This document shows positions 1 to 8,124 of a DNA stretch of 64,000 bases, piece by piece; positions within the stretch are counted from its first letter, which is position 1; each line of letters begins with the position of its first letter. This DNA is from Streptomyces iranensis (GTDB taxonomy: Bacteria; Actinomycetota; Actinomycetes; Streptomycetales; Streptomycetaceae): assembly GCF_017874715.1 (NCBI RefSeq), contig NZ_JAGGLR010000024.1:62001-126000 (forward strand), read 5' to 3'. The notes under the pieces were generated by a model. The model was not told the origin of the DNA. It saw nothing but the letters and a program-made list of their open reading frames with translations, and made no database searches. A program made the translations under genes and the position numbers.

Positions 1-531
1 GCCTTCTTCATCGACCCGGCCGGAGCGATCCTCGGCCGCCACCGCAAGACCCACCTCTTCGGCGAACTCGACCGCAGGTACTTCACGCCGGGCGACCGGA
101 CCGCCCCCGTCATCGACTACGCGGGCGTCCGGATCGCGATGCTGATCTGCTACGACGTGGAGTTCCCCGAGAACGTACGGGCCGCCGCCCTCGCCGGCGC
201 GGACCTCGTCGCGGTCCCGACCGCCCAGATGCAACCGTACGAGTTCATCGCCGAGCACCTGCTGAGGGTGCGCGCTTGGGAAAACCAGATCTACATCGCC
301 TACGTCAACCATGACGGCGACGAGGGTTCACTGCGCTACGTCGGCCGCAGCTCCATCGTGAGCCCGTCGGCGACCGTGCTGGACAGCGTCGAACACGGCA
401 ACCGGCTGCTCTTCGCCACCGTGGAACCGCACACGGTCCGGCAAGCGCGCAAGGCCAATCCGTATCTGGCCGACCTCCGGCCAGACCTCTTCACCCCGTC
501 CGCCCGCGCCACCAAGGATCCGTCATGCTGA
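1..531 (+). CDS. carbon-nitrogen hydrolase (nitrilase superfamily), 5' end outside window
   Basis: The reading frame is open from the first base, so the N-terminus lies upstream of the window; 176 codons are visible. The catalytic Lys is seen in RHRKTHLFGE (bases 46-48) and the nucleophilic Cys in MLICYDVEFPE (bases 148-150); the Glu of the C-E-K triad would be upstream. The family hydrolyses amides or nitriles through a thioester; the substrate cannot be told from the sequence. The C-terminus (NPYLADLRPDLF) resembles stand-alone aliphatic amidases. Its stop overlaps the start of the permease gene by 7 bp (ATGCTGA), so the two are translationally coupled and the permease probably imports the amidase substrate. 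Confidence 0.9.
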   Translation, partial: AFFIDPAGAILGRHRKTHLFGELDRRYFTPGDRTAPVIDYAGVRIAMLICYDVEFPENVRAAALAGADLVAVPTAQMQPYEFIAEHLLRVRAWENQIYIAYVNHDGDEGSLRYVGRSSIVSPSATVLDSVEHGNRLLFATVEPHTVRQARKANPYLADLRPDLFTPSARATKDPSC

Positions 532-1961
532 CCGACCCCGATGTGCACGAACCCACCGCGCAACCGACCCGGACGAATCTCTCGGGGCGGCTCGGCACCG
601 GTGCCATCGTCTTCATGGTGATCGCCGCCGCCGCCCCCCTCACGGTGGTCGGCGGCAACGTCCCGCTCGCCATCGCCGGCGGCCCCGGCGCCGGAGCCCC
701 TGTCGGCTTCGCCCTCGCCTCGCTGGTCCTGCTGGTGTTCGCGGTCGGCTTCGTCACCATGACGCCCCACGTTCCGCAGGCCGGGGCCTTCTACGCGTAC
801 GCCACCCGTGGCCTGGGGGGCCGGGTCGGAGTGGGTACGGCCGCCGTCGCGCTCGTCGCGTACACGGCGATCCAGGTCGGCGTCTACGGCTATCTGGGAT
901 GGGCCGTGAACGACGTCCTCCACACCTTCGGCGGGCCGTCCCTGCCCTGGTGGGTGTGGGCGCTCGCGGCGCTCGGCATCGTGGCCCTCCTCGGCTACCG
1001 CCATATCGACCTCAGCTCCAAGGTCCTCGGTGTGGCACTCGTCCTGGAGATCGCGGTGGTGCTCGTCCTGGACGCCGGGATCTTCGCCAGGGGCGGCGCC
1101 CACGGTGTCAACGTCGAGTCGTTCACCCCGCATGCGGCGTTCTCCGGACCGCTGGGCGTGGCCGTGCTCTTCGCCGTCACCGGATTCATCGGCTTCGAGG
1201 CCACCGCCGTCTTCCGGGACGAGGCCCGCGACCCGGAGCGGACCATCCCCCGGGCCACCTACCTCGCCGTCCTGATCATCGGCGGGTTCTACACGCTGTC
1301 CTGCTGGGCGCTGGTCCTGGCGGCGGGCACCGATGACGCCCCGGCCGTGGCGAGGAAGACCCTGGACGGGCAGGGCAACATGCTCATGGACACCGCCCAG
1401 GCCTACGTCGGCACCGCGCTGCGGGACGTCATGCAGGTGCTGCTGCTCAGCAGCCTCTTCGCCTGTGTGCTCTCCTTCCACAACGTCATCGCCCGTTACA
1501 CCTTCACCCTCGCCCGTAAGGACCTCCTCCCCGCACGGCTGGGCGCCGTCCATCCGCGCCACCACTCGCCGTCCGTCTCCTCGATCGTCCAGACCGTCAC
1601 CGCGCTGGTCCTGGTCGTCTGCTGCGCGGTCGCCGGACTGGATCCGCTGGTGGGCGTCTTCGGCTCCATGGCGGGAGTGGCGACGGTCGGCATGATCCTG
1701 CTCATGCTCATCACGTCCATCGCCGTGGTCGTCTTCTTCGCGCGCGACGCCCGGCTCGCCTCGGGCCGGGTCTGGCAGACCCGGATCGCGCCGGTGCTGG
1801 CCGTGGCCGGACTGCTGACCGCGCTGTGGCTGGTCTTCTCCAACTTCACCCTCGTCACCGGCGTCGGTGTGGGCGCGAGCGTCGTCCTCGGCGTCATCCC
1901 CTTCCTCGCCCTCATCGCGGGCCTGGTCCGAGGGGACCGCGGCGCGCGGGAGCGCACATGA
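525..1961 (+). CDS. APC-family amino acid/amine permease
   Basis: 478 residues, the usual length for the amino acid-polyamine-organocation family, with about 12 hydrophobic segments from residue 27 to 470. The first helix region (VFMVIAAAAPLTVVGG) and the helix-3 area (PHVPQAGAFYAYATRGLGG) are typical of APC transporters, as is the GFIGFEATAVFRDEARDPERTIPRA stretch after helix 6 (only its start and end are diagnostic). It is a cytoplasmic-membrane importer or exchanger, substrate unknown. It overlaps the upstream amidase by 7 bp, which suggests uptake and hydrolysis of one amide or amino-acid-like compound. It is convergent with the AraC-type gene. Confidence 0.9.
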   Translation: MLTDPDVHEPTAQPTRTNLSGRLGTGAIVFMVIAAAAPLTVVGGNVPLAIAGGPGAGAPVGFALASLVLLVFAVGFVTMTPHVPQAGAFYAYATRGLGGRVGVGTAAVALVAYTAIQVGVYGYLGWAVNDVLHTFGGPSLPWWVWALAALGIVALLGYRHIDLSSKVLGVALVLEIAVVLVLDAGIFARGGAHGVNVESFTPHAAFSGPLGVAVLFAVTGFIGFEATAVFRDEARDPERTIPRATYLAVLIIGGFYTLSCWALVLAAGTDDAPAVARKTLDGQGNMLMDTAQAYVGTALRDVMQVLLLSSLFACVLSFHNVIARYTFTLARKDLLPARLGAVHPRHHSPSVSSIVQTVTALVLVVCCAVAGLDPLVGVFGSMAGVATVGMILLMLITSIAVVVFFARDARLASGRVWQTRIAPVLAVAGLLTALWLVFSNFTLVTGVGVGASVVLGVIPFLALIAGLVRGDRGARERT

Positions 1962-1970
1962 GAGGCGCCC

Positions 1971-2007
1971 GGTCCGGCCGTCCGGGCAAGGCGCGGGCGG
2001 CCGGACC
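1971..2007. terminator. putative bidirectional terminator hairpin
   Basis: Perfect 10-bp arms GGTCCGGCCG (1971-1980) and CGGCCGGACC (1998-2007) with a 17-nt loop, in the short gap between the convergent permease and AraC genes. There is no U-tract, which is common for actinobacterial terminators. Confidence 0.55.
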
Positions 2008-2027
2008 GGACCACGGGTACGAAAGCG

Positions 2028-2894
2028 TCAGACCGCGGTTCGCTCCACGGGGATCCACAGCTCCGCGTCCGCCCGCGCCCCGTCCTGCGACAGCCGGGTG
2101 CGCAGGATCTCCGGACCCGGCCTGCTCTGGTACGGGTTGGACGGGAACCACTGCGTGAAGACGTCCCGCCACAGGTGCTGGAGCGCCCGCGGGAACGGCC
2201 CGGAGTTCTCGAAGACGGCCCATGTCCCCGCCGGGACGGCCAGCGTATCCAGGTCCTCCGGAGCGGCGGCCCTGGTCACCACCCCGTGGTAGTAGTCGAG
2301 TTCGGTTCCCTCGGCCCGGCTCGGGTCGAGGTTGTCGCTCACCCCCAGGATCCCCTCCGGCTCCTGATCGGACAGAGCGGCGATCCGCCGTATCGTCTCC
2401 TGGCCGATCCCCCGGATGAACTCCGCGATCCCCGGATTCACCCCCTCATGGACGAGCGGCACACGGACCTTCTTGCCGACCACCTGGAACCGCTCCTTCT
2501 CCACGACCCGGTATCGCATACTGCTGCTCCCTTCGACGATGAGGCGGAAGGACATCCGGGGCTGGGAGCTCAGCGAGGCACCCGCCCGCCGGGCCTCACC
2601 CGGGCCCACACCGTGCATGGCCCGGAACGCCCGCGCGAACGCCTCCCCCGAGCCGTAGCCGTAGCGCACCGCGATCTCCAGGAGCGTCCGCTCCCCGGCG
2701 AGCACCTCGGCCCCCGCGAGGGTGAGCCGTCTGCGCCGGATGTACTCCGACAGCGAGATCCCCGCCAGCGCCGAGAACAGCCGCCGGAAGTGGTACTCCG
2801 ACGTCATCGCGATCCGCGCCAGCTCGGCCACCTCGATCCGCTGATCCAGACGCGAATCGATGTGGTCCAGGGCCTCGTTCAGCCGCTCCAGCAC
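2028..2894 (-). CDS. AraC-family regulator with GyrI-like effector domain
   Basis: 288 residues. Residues 1-105 form an AraC double helix-turn-helix placed N-terminally (EVAELARIAMTSEYHFRRLF, then ALLEIAVRYGYGS-type second HTH, GEAFARAFRAMHGVGPGEAR). Residues about 120-285 match the GyrI-like/AraC effector-binding fold that binds small drugs or hydrophobic ligands. The order HTH then GyrI-like is that of the Rob/YdeE-type regulators seen in many actinobacteria. No neighbouring target is obvious: the permease is convergent and the lipoprotein gene at 3147 is divergent, so autoregulation or control of the lipoprotein is possible. The start is preceded by AAGGAGACC. Confidence 0.9.
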   Translation of the reverse strand: MLERLNEALDHIDSRLDQRIEVAELARIAMTSEYHFRRLFSALAGISLSEYIRRRRLTLAGAEVLAGERTLLEIAVRYGYGSGEAFARAFRAMHGVGPGEARRAGASLSSQPRMSFRLIVEGSSSMRYRVVEKERFQVVGKKVRVPLVHEGVNPGIAEFIRGIGQETIRRIAALSDQEPEGILGVSDNLDPSRAEGTELDYYHGVVTRAAAPEDLDTLAVPAGTWAVFENSGPFPRALQHLWRDVFTQWFPSNPYQSRPGPEILRTRLSQDGARADAELWIPVERTAV

Positions 2895-3146
2895 CTCGGT
2901 CTCCTTCCTTGACGCTGATCACGTTAGGAAGTCGGCACCCTGCCGGACCCGACATCCTGTGCCCGGTCCGGTCGGGTACGCCGGTCGGCCACGGGACGCC
3001 CCGGCCGTCGCTTTGCCCGGATTCCGACGGGGGTTCATCTGTACGTCCGTTCGGTTACCGTTTCATCACAACGCATACATGGCCCTCCCACTTCGCCGCC
3101 CCCGCGCCGGATGATGCACCCCACCATCCACGCAACGGGGAGACAC

Positions 3147-3491
3147 ATGGGCACCCGCACCGTCCAAGCCGCCGCAGTCTTCGCCATCACCCTGCTCCTG
3201 ACCGGCTGTTCCACCAGCGGTGACGCGCGCGACAAGAGCACGCCGAGTGGCACCCCGGCCGCCGCCGAGAAGGCCGAGGTCACCCGGGCCTGCGTCGATG
3301 CCATCGCCGACCGGGCCGCCGCCCACAAGGGCGGAGCGGTCCGTTCCCACCCCGTCCCCGCGCCCTGCGCCCGGCTGTCGGACGCCGACTATCTGGACGC
3401 CTATATGAAAGGCCTCGAGCAGGCGCACCGCGCCGCGAAGAAGACCTCTCAGGGGGCGGCCGACAAGGCGGCCGACGGCGGGGGAAGCTGA
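3147..3491 (+). CDS. small secreted lipoprotein, unknown function
   Basis: 114 residues starting at the ATG preceded by GGGGAGAC; an in-frame ATG 36 bases upstream (3111) lacks a comparable ribosome binding site. Residues 1-20 are a lipoprotein signal peptide with lipobox LLTGC and the lipidated Cys at position 21. The mature part is short, Lys/Ala-rich near the end, and contains two further Cys (in TRACVD and PAPCARL) that could form a disulfide. No family recognised. Its 3' end overlaps the 3' end of the opposite-strand pentapeptide gene by 43 bp. Confidence 0.75.
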   Translation: MGTRTVQAAAVFAITLLLTGCSTSGDARDKSTPSGTPAAAEKAEVTRACVDAIADRAAAHKGGAVRSHPVPAPCARLSDADYLDAYMKGLEQAHRAAKKTSQGAADKAADGGGS

Positions 3492-4156
3492 CCCGACGCC
3501 CGTTTCCCCGGCCGGGCCAGATGGTCGGCGCAGGAGACCCGTGCGCTCGACCGGGAGCCGTCCGGGCAGAGGACGTTCTCCCAAGTCGTCGTCGAAATAT
3601 CGGCGTCCCGCAGCCGCGCGCCGCGGAGATCGGAGTCGGACACCGTGGCTCCGGCCAGATCGGCGCCGCTCAGATCCGCTCCGTTGAGGCCGACACGGGT
3701 GAGGGACGCCGCCCGCAGCTCCACGCCGTCCAGCTGTGCGCCCTCCAAGCTGACGTCGGTGAGCAGACCCCTGTCGAGCCTGGCGCCGCTCAGATCGGCG
3801 CCGCGCAGATCGACCTGCGAAAGGGTGGCGGAGCCGAGGTCCACCCGCCGGAGGTCGGCGCCCCGCAGATCGACGTTCTCCAGCGACACCCCGGCCAGCC
3901 GCGCCGCGTAGAGATTGCCGCGCCGCAGATTGGCCTCGGACACCAGCCCGGTCAGGGTGGACCGTTCGAGGTTGACGCACCGCAGCTTCTTCTGCCACAG
4001 ATCGCCACCGGCCACGGTGCGGCTGGAGAGATCCTTCCCCGTACGGCCGGAACAGCTCCGGCCATGGTCGTCGTCCTTCCCGCACCCGGCGAGCAGGGCC
4101 GAGGACAGCGCGGTCACGATGAGGCAGGAGAGCGAGCGGGGCCACCGCGTGGTCAT
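3449..4156 (-). CDS. pentapeptide-repeat lipoprotein
   Basis: 235 residues from the ATG at 4156. Residues 1-24 are a signal peptide ending in the lipobox LLAGC (Cys25), so the protein should sit on the outer face of the membrane. From about residue 60 to 195 there is a run of A(D/N)LxX pentapeptides (for example ADLRR, ADLSG, ADLAG), predicting a right-handed quadrilateral beta-helix. An exported, lipid-anchored version is unusual since the well-known members (Qnr, MfpA) are cytoplasmic DNA mimics. The C-terminal tail has a Cys pair (LCPDGS, VSCADH). The last 43 bp overlap the convergent lipoprotein gene. Confidence 0.85.
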   Translation of the reverse strand: MTTRWPRSLSCLIVTALSSALLAGCGKDDDHGRSCSGRTGKDLSSRTVAGGDLWQKKLRCVNLERSTLTGLVSEANLRRGNLYAARLAGVSLENVDLRGADLRRVDLGSATLSQVDLRGADLSGARLDRGLLTDVSLEGAQLDGVELRAASLTRVGLNGADLSGADLAGATVSDSDLRGARLRDADISTTTWENVLCPDGSRSSARVSCADHLARPGKRASGQLPPPSAALSAAP

Positions 4157-4176
4157 GGGCCGACCCACCACCGGCG

Positions 4177-4710
4177 TCAGACGCCGATCAGATCCACCAG
4201 ATCGTCGGCGTGCTCCTCCTCTTCCTCCAGGATCGACTCCATCAGCCGGCGGGTGGTCGGGTCGTGTTCGGCGAGCCAGCGGATGATCTCCTGATAGCTG
4301 GCGATCACGATGCGCTCGGCGAGCAGATTGTGCTCCAGCATCGCCTTCAGGTCGTTGTCGGCCGGGGTGGTGTAGTCGGTGTGGGAGCGCTGGGTCAGCG
4401 AGGCGGGGTCGAAGTCGGGGTCGCCGCCGAGCTGCGAGACGCGTTCGGCGGCGCGCAGCGCGTGCTGCATCTCCTCCTTCGCGTGCTCGGTGAACTCCGA
4501 GGACACCTGGGCGCGGTCGATCCCGCTGGCCGAGATGGCGTGACGGGTGTAGCGCAGCCAGCACACCACCTCGGTCGCGATGACGTCATTGAGGATGCCG
4601 ATGACCCGGTTCTTGTCCAGACCGTAGGTGCCGGTCACCGGGCCCGCCGCCATCTTCCGGCGGGCGTCGTCACGGATCCTGGTCACGTCCAGCACGAAGT
4701 CGTCGCTCAT
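4177..4710 (-). CDS. ferritin-like / bacterioferritin-type protein
   Basis: 177 residues starting at MSDDF (4710). It is a four-helix ferritin-like protein: the metal-site Glu of helix 1 (ATEVVCW), ExxH of helix 2 (EHAKEEMQHA), Glu of helix 3 (NLLAERIV) and ExxH of helix 4 (EEEEEHADDL) are all present, so a di-iron ferroxidase centre is expected. Length and motifs fit the bacterioferritin branch; a haem-ligand Met could not be assigned with confidence. Likely role: iron oxidation and storage or peroxide consumption in the cytoplasm. It ends 20 bp before the start of the pentapeptide lipoprotein gene on the same strand, so the two may be cotranscribed. Confidence 0.9.
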   Translation of the reverse strand: MSDDFVLDVTRIRDDARRKMAAGPVTGTYGLDKNRVIGILNDVIATEVVCWLRYTRHAISASGIDRAQVSSEFTEHAKEEMQHALRAAERVSQLGGDPDFDPASLTQRSHTDYTTPADNDLKAMLEHNLLAERIVIASYQEIIRWLAEHDPTTRRLMESILEEEEEHADDLVDLIGV

Positions 4711-4815
4711 CGGTGCCCTCTCTGCTCTCCTCGGCTTGGGCGAGTGTTCCCCGCCGGGGCCCGGAGAGGAGCGGGCGGAGCGGGAAGATGACTGGATCGC
4801 CGCACAGCACCAGCC

Positions 4816-4853
4816 GATCGGCGGTCGGCCGGTCGGCGGTCGGCCGGTCGGCC
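4816..4853. repeat. short GGTCGGC(C) tandem repeat
   Basis: Five units alternating 7 and 8 bp (GATCGGC, GGTCGGCC, GGTCGGC, GGTCGGCC, GGTCGGCC) between the ferritin gene and the xanthine-dehydrogenase-type operon. The rest of the 274-bp gap holds a terminator (4927-4967) and an open minus-strand frame of 99 codons that I do not recognise and do not call. Confidence 0.7.
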
Positions 4854-4926
4854 GCCGGGAGCGGGCCCAGGTCCAGGGCGGTGCGGCGGGCGTTGTCGGA
4901 GACCGGCACCTGGATGTTTCGTACGA

Positions 4927-4967
4927 GCTCGGCGCCGGCCAGGTGGGAAACCTGGCCGGCGCCGAGC
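4927..4967 (-). terminator. strong hairpin terminator of the molybdenum hydroxylase operon
   Basis: A perfect 18-bp stem, GCTCGGCGCCGGCCAGGT (4927-4944) pairing with ACCTGGCCGGCGCCGAGC (4950-4967), with a 5-nt loop. It starts 18 bp after the stop of the large-subunit gene on the minus strand. No U-tract follows. Confidence 0.75.
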
Positions 4968-4984
4968 ACTCCGCGGTGAAGGCG

Positions 4985-7135
4985 TCAGCCCGCGTGACCG
5001 GGCTCCGGCACGTTCGTCCCCGCCGACAGGACCCGGTCCGGGCGGATCGGCAGGTTGCGGTGGCGGACGCCGGTGGCGTGCCACACCGCGTTGGAGATCG
5101 CCGCCGCGGCCCCCACGATGCCGACCTCACCGACGCCCTTGATGCCGACCGGGTCGTCCGGGTCCGGGTCGTCCACCCAGTCCGCCTCGACGACCGGCAC
5201 ATCGGCGTTCGCGGCGAAGTGATAGCCCGCGAGGTCGGGAGAGACGAGGCCGCCCGAGGCCCGGTCCCTGACCGCCTCCTCGTGCAGGGCCATGGAAATG
5301 CCCCAGATCATTCCGCCGACGAACTGGTTGCGCGCGGTCAGCGGGTTGACGATCCGGCCCGCCGCGAAGATGCCGAGCATCCGCCGCACCCGGACCTCTC
5401 CGCTGGTGACGTCCACGGCCACCTCGGCGAACTGCGCGCCGAAGGAGTGCCGTTCCTTACTGGCCAGGGCGCCGATGGCCTCGGTGGTGTCGGACCGCGC
5501 GGTGATCCCCTCGGGCGGGATGTCGCCGCCCAGGGCCAGCCGCTCGCGCAGCTCGCTCACCGCGATCGCCACCGCCCACGCCCAGGAGCGCGTGCCCATC
5601 GAGCCACCGGCCAGCATCGCCGGGCCGAGGTCGCTGTCCGCCATGACCACCCGGACCCGCTCCGGATCCACCGCCAGCGCGTCCGCGGCGATCAGGTTGA
5701 TGGCGGTCCGGGCGCCGGTGCCGATGTCCGCCGCGTTGATGCGCACGGTGAAGGTGCCGTCCGCCTCCGCCGTCACGGCCGCCGTGGACGGCCCGGCGCC
5801 GGAGTGGAAGCTGGCCGCCGCCATACCGGTCCCGAGCAGCCAGCGCCCCTCGCGGCGCACCCCCGGACGGGGATCCCGGTCGGCCCAGCCGAACCTGCGG
5901 GCGCCCTCCTCGTAGCAGGCGACCAGATTGCGGCTGCTGAACGGCAGGCCCGAGACCGGGCCCCGGTCGGGCTCGTTGCGGACGCGCAGCTCGATCGGGT
6001 CGACGCCGGTCTTCTCGGCGAGCTCGTCCATGGCGCACTCCAGCGCGAACGAGCCCGGTGCCTCGCCTGGCGCGCGCATGAAGGTCGGGCTCGGCACATC
6101 CAGCCGTACGACACGGTCGCTGGTGTAGTGCGCGTCGGCGTCGTACATCACGCGGCCCACCGTGGCGCTCCGCTCGACGAACTCGTGGACCGTGGACGTG
6201 ACGCACTCGGACCGGTGGTCGAGCACCCGCAGCCGCCCCGACTCATCGGCGCCGAGCCTGACCCGCTGCGCGGTGGGGCTGCGGTAGCCGATCGTCGAGA
6301 ACATCTGGCGGCGGGTCATGACGACGCGCACCGGGCGATGGAGGAGGGTGGCGGCCATGGCGGCGGCCACCTGGTGCGGGCGGGTGGTTTTGGAGCCGAA
6401 GCCGCCGCCGACGTGCTCGGACCGTACCCGCACCGACTCCGCGTCGAGCGAGAAGATCTGCGCGAGCTCGGCGGCCACCATCGTGCTGCCCTGGTTGGAG
6501 TCGAAGACCTCGAGGCGGCCGCCGTCCCAGTGGGCCGTCGCCGCGTGCGGCTCCATGGGGTTGTGGTGCTCTTCCGGGGTGGTGTACTCGGAGTCCACGA
6601 CGAAGGTGGATGCGGCGAGTTCGGCCTCGACGTCCCCCTTCGTCGCCACCGCGGCCCCGAAGGGCGAATCCGGAGGGGTGTACATATCCGGGTGTCCGTA
6701 GGTGAAGCCGATGTCGTGCGGCTCCTGGTCGTACCGGACGACCAGCGCTTCCGCGGCCTCCCTTGCCTGCTCGGGCCGCTCGGCGAGGACCAGCGCCACC
6801 GGCCAGCCCATGAAGGGGACCCGGTCGTGCTGGAAGACCCCGATGATCGGGTCGGGCTTCCCGATCATGCCCATGTAGTCCAGGTTGACCCGCGGGGCGT
6901 TCTCGTGGTGGATGACCGCGAGGACCCCGGGCATGGCGAGGACCGGCTCGGACTCGACCGCGCTGACGCGGCCGCGGGCCACGGTGGACAGCACCATCCA
7001 GCCGTGGGCGAGGTCGGGCAGGGGGATGTCGCCCGAGTAGCGGGCCGCTCCGGTGACCTTCTCCCGGCCCTCCACGCGGGTGCGCGCGGTGCCGAAGGCG
7101 CCCGTCGTCGTGGTGGTTCCGGTCGTCGTGGTCAT
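4985..7135 (-). CDS. molybdenum-binding subunit of a PaoABC/xanthine-dehydrogenase-type hydroxylase
   Basis: 716 residues, from the ATG that overlaps the FAD-subunit stop by 4 bp (ATGA). It is a large molybdopterin-cytosine-dinucleotide-type subunit: the a/b hammerhead domain spans about 18-125 (RVEGREKVTGAARYSGD), followed by the Mo-binding domain with GGGFGSKT, the QxxG-like loop GTGARTAINLIAAD, and the C-terminal KGVGEVGIVG holding the catalytic Glu. It hydroxylates an aldehyde or N-heterocycle, with water as oxygen source. Subunit order FeS-FAD-Mo and the 4-bp overlaps show one operon. It is cytoplasmic here, because the FeS subunit has no Tat signal. Substrate unknown. Confidence 0.93.
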   Translation of the reverse strand: MTTTTGTTTTTGAFGTARTRVEGREKVTGAARYSGDIPLPDLAHGWMVLSTVARGRVSAVESEPVLAMPGVLAVIHHENAPRVNLDYMGMIGKPDPIIGVFQHDRVPFMGWPVALVLAERPEQAREAAEALVVRYDQEPHDIGFTYGHPDMYTPPDSPFGAAVATKGDVEAELAASTFVVDSEYTTPEEHHNPMEPHAATAHWDGGRLEVFDSNQGSTMVAAELAQIFSLDAESVRVRSEHVGGGFGSKTTRPHQVAAAMAATLLHRPVRVVMTRRQMFSTIGYRSPTAQRVRLGADESGRLRVLDHRSECVTSTVHEFVERSATVGRVMYDADAHYTSDRVVRLDVPSPTFMRAPGEAPGSFALECAMDELAEKTGVDPIELRVRNEPDRGPVSGLPFSSRNLVACYEEGARRFGWADRDPRPGVRREGRWLLGTGMAAASFHSGAGPSTAAVTAEADGTFTVRINAADIGTGARTAINLIAADALAVDPERVRVVMADSDLGPAMLAGGSMGTRSWAWAVAIAVSELRERLALGGDIPPEGITARSDTTEAIGALASKERHSFGAQFAEVAVDVTSGEVRVRRMLGIFAAGRIVNPLTARNQFVGGMIWGISMALHEEAVRDRASGGLVSPDLAGYHFAANADVPVVEADWVDDPDPDDPVGIKGVGEVGIVGAAAAISNAVWHATGVRHRNLPIRPDRVLSAGTNVPEPGHAG

Positions 7136-8124
7136 CGGGCGGCCTCCTCGGTGAGTTCGGTCAGCAGGGCCACGACGAGGTTGCGCGTCAGCGGCACCTT
7201 GTATCCGTTGTGGGGCAGTGCCTCGGCGGCGGCCAGCTCCGCGTCCGCGGCGGCGGCGAACGCCTCGGCGGTCGCCGGGCCTCCGGTCAGCGCCCGCTCG
7301 GCCGCCAGCGCCCGCCACGGCCGGGAGGCGACCGCCCCGAGGGCGAGGCGGACCTCGTGGACGACCCCGTCGCGGACGTCGAGGGCGGCGGCGATCGAGC
7401 CGATCGCGAAGGCGTAGGACGCGCGCTCGCGGACCTTGCGGTAGCGGGAGTGGGCGGCCACCGGGGCCGGGGGCAGGGTGATACCGGTGATCAGCGCGCC
7501 GGACGGCAGCGCGGTCTCCAGGTGCGGGGTGTCGCCCACGGGCAGATAGAAGTCCGCGAGCGGCAACTCGCCCGGCCCGTCGGCGGTTTCGTACCGTACG
7601 ACGGCGTCGAACGCGGCGAGCGCGACCCCCATGTCCGAGGGGTGGGTGGCCACGCAGTGCTCGGAGGCACCGAGGATCGCGTGGTTGTGGTGCTCACCCT
7701 CGATGGCCGGGCAGCCGCTGCCGGGGAGGCGCTTGTTGCAGGGCCCGGCCACATCGGTGAAGTAGCCGCAGCGGGTGCGCTGGAGGAGATTGCCGCCGAC
7801 GGTGGCCATGTTGCGCAGCTGCCCGGACGCACCGGCCAGGACGGCCTGGGCGAGGGCCGGGTAGCGGCGCCGCACCTCGGGGTGGGCGGCGAGATCGCTG
7901 TTGGTGACGGTGGCCCCGATGCGCAAGGCCCCGTCCGGCGTCACCTCGACGTGGTCAAGGGGCAGTTCGGTCACGTCGACCAGGCGTCCCGGCCGCTCGA
8001 CGCCGGTCTTCATCAGATCGACCAGGTTGGTGCCGCCGCCGAGGAAGCGCGCGTCGGGGTCGGCGCCGAGCACGGAGACCGCCTCGGAGACCTCGAGGAC
8101 CCGCTGGTAGCCGAACTCCTTCAT
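7132..8124 (-). CDS. FAD-binding subunit with an extra Fe-S cluster motif (PaoB/YagS-like)
   Basis: 330 residues. The FAD-binding loop GGGTNLVD (29-36) and the second loop ATVGGNLLQ (107-115) are as in CoxM/XdhB proteins. Beyond them, four Cys (C119 in TRCGYF, C129 in GPCNKR, C138 in GSGCPA, C157 in SEHCVAT) match the pattern of E. coli PaoB (YagS), which binds an additional [4Fe-4S] cluster absent from ordinary xanthine dehydrogenases. This places the enzyme in the aldehyde oxidoreductase PaoABC class. The stop and start overlap both neighbours by 4 bp. Confidence 0.93.
   Translation of the reverse strand: MKEFGYQRVLEVSEAVSVLGADPDARFLGGGTNLVDLMKTGVERPGRLVDVTELPLDHVEVTPDGALRIGATVTNSDLAAHPEVRRRYPALAQAVLAGASGQLRNMATVGGNLLQRTRCGYFTDVAGPCNKRLPGSGCPAIEGEHHNHAILGASEHCVATHPSDMGVALAAFDAVVRYETADGPGELPLADFYLPVGDTPHLETALPSGALITGITLPPAPVAAHSRYRKVRERASYAFAIGSIAAALDVRDGVVHEVRLALGAVASRPWRALAAERALTGGPATAEAFAAAADAELAAAEALPHNGYKVPLTRNLVVALLTELTEEAAR

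Noticed and set aside
336-1565. A 409-codon minus-strand frame opposite the permease
   Set aside because: Antisense to a transporter with clear membrane segments; composition typical for GC-rich shadows.
4670-4969. A 99-codon minus-strand gene between ferritin and the hydroxylase operon
   Set aside because: It begins inside the 18-bp terminator stem, includes the GGTCGGC repeat (ADRPT repeats) and runs into the ferritin gene; no recognisable family, no ribosome binding site seen.
4628-7417. A 929-codon open frame on the plus strand opposite the molybdenum hydroxylase genes
   Set aside because: High GC at third positions opens antisense frames. It has no recognised domain and is a mirror of xanthine-dehydrogenase-type genes with conserved motifs on the minus strand.
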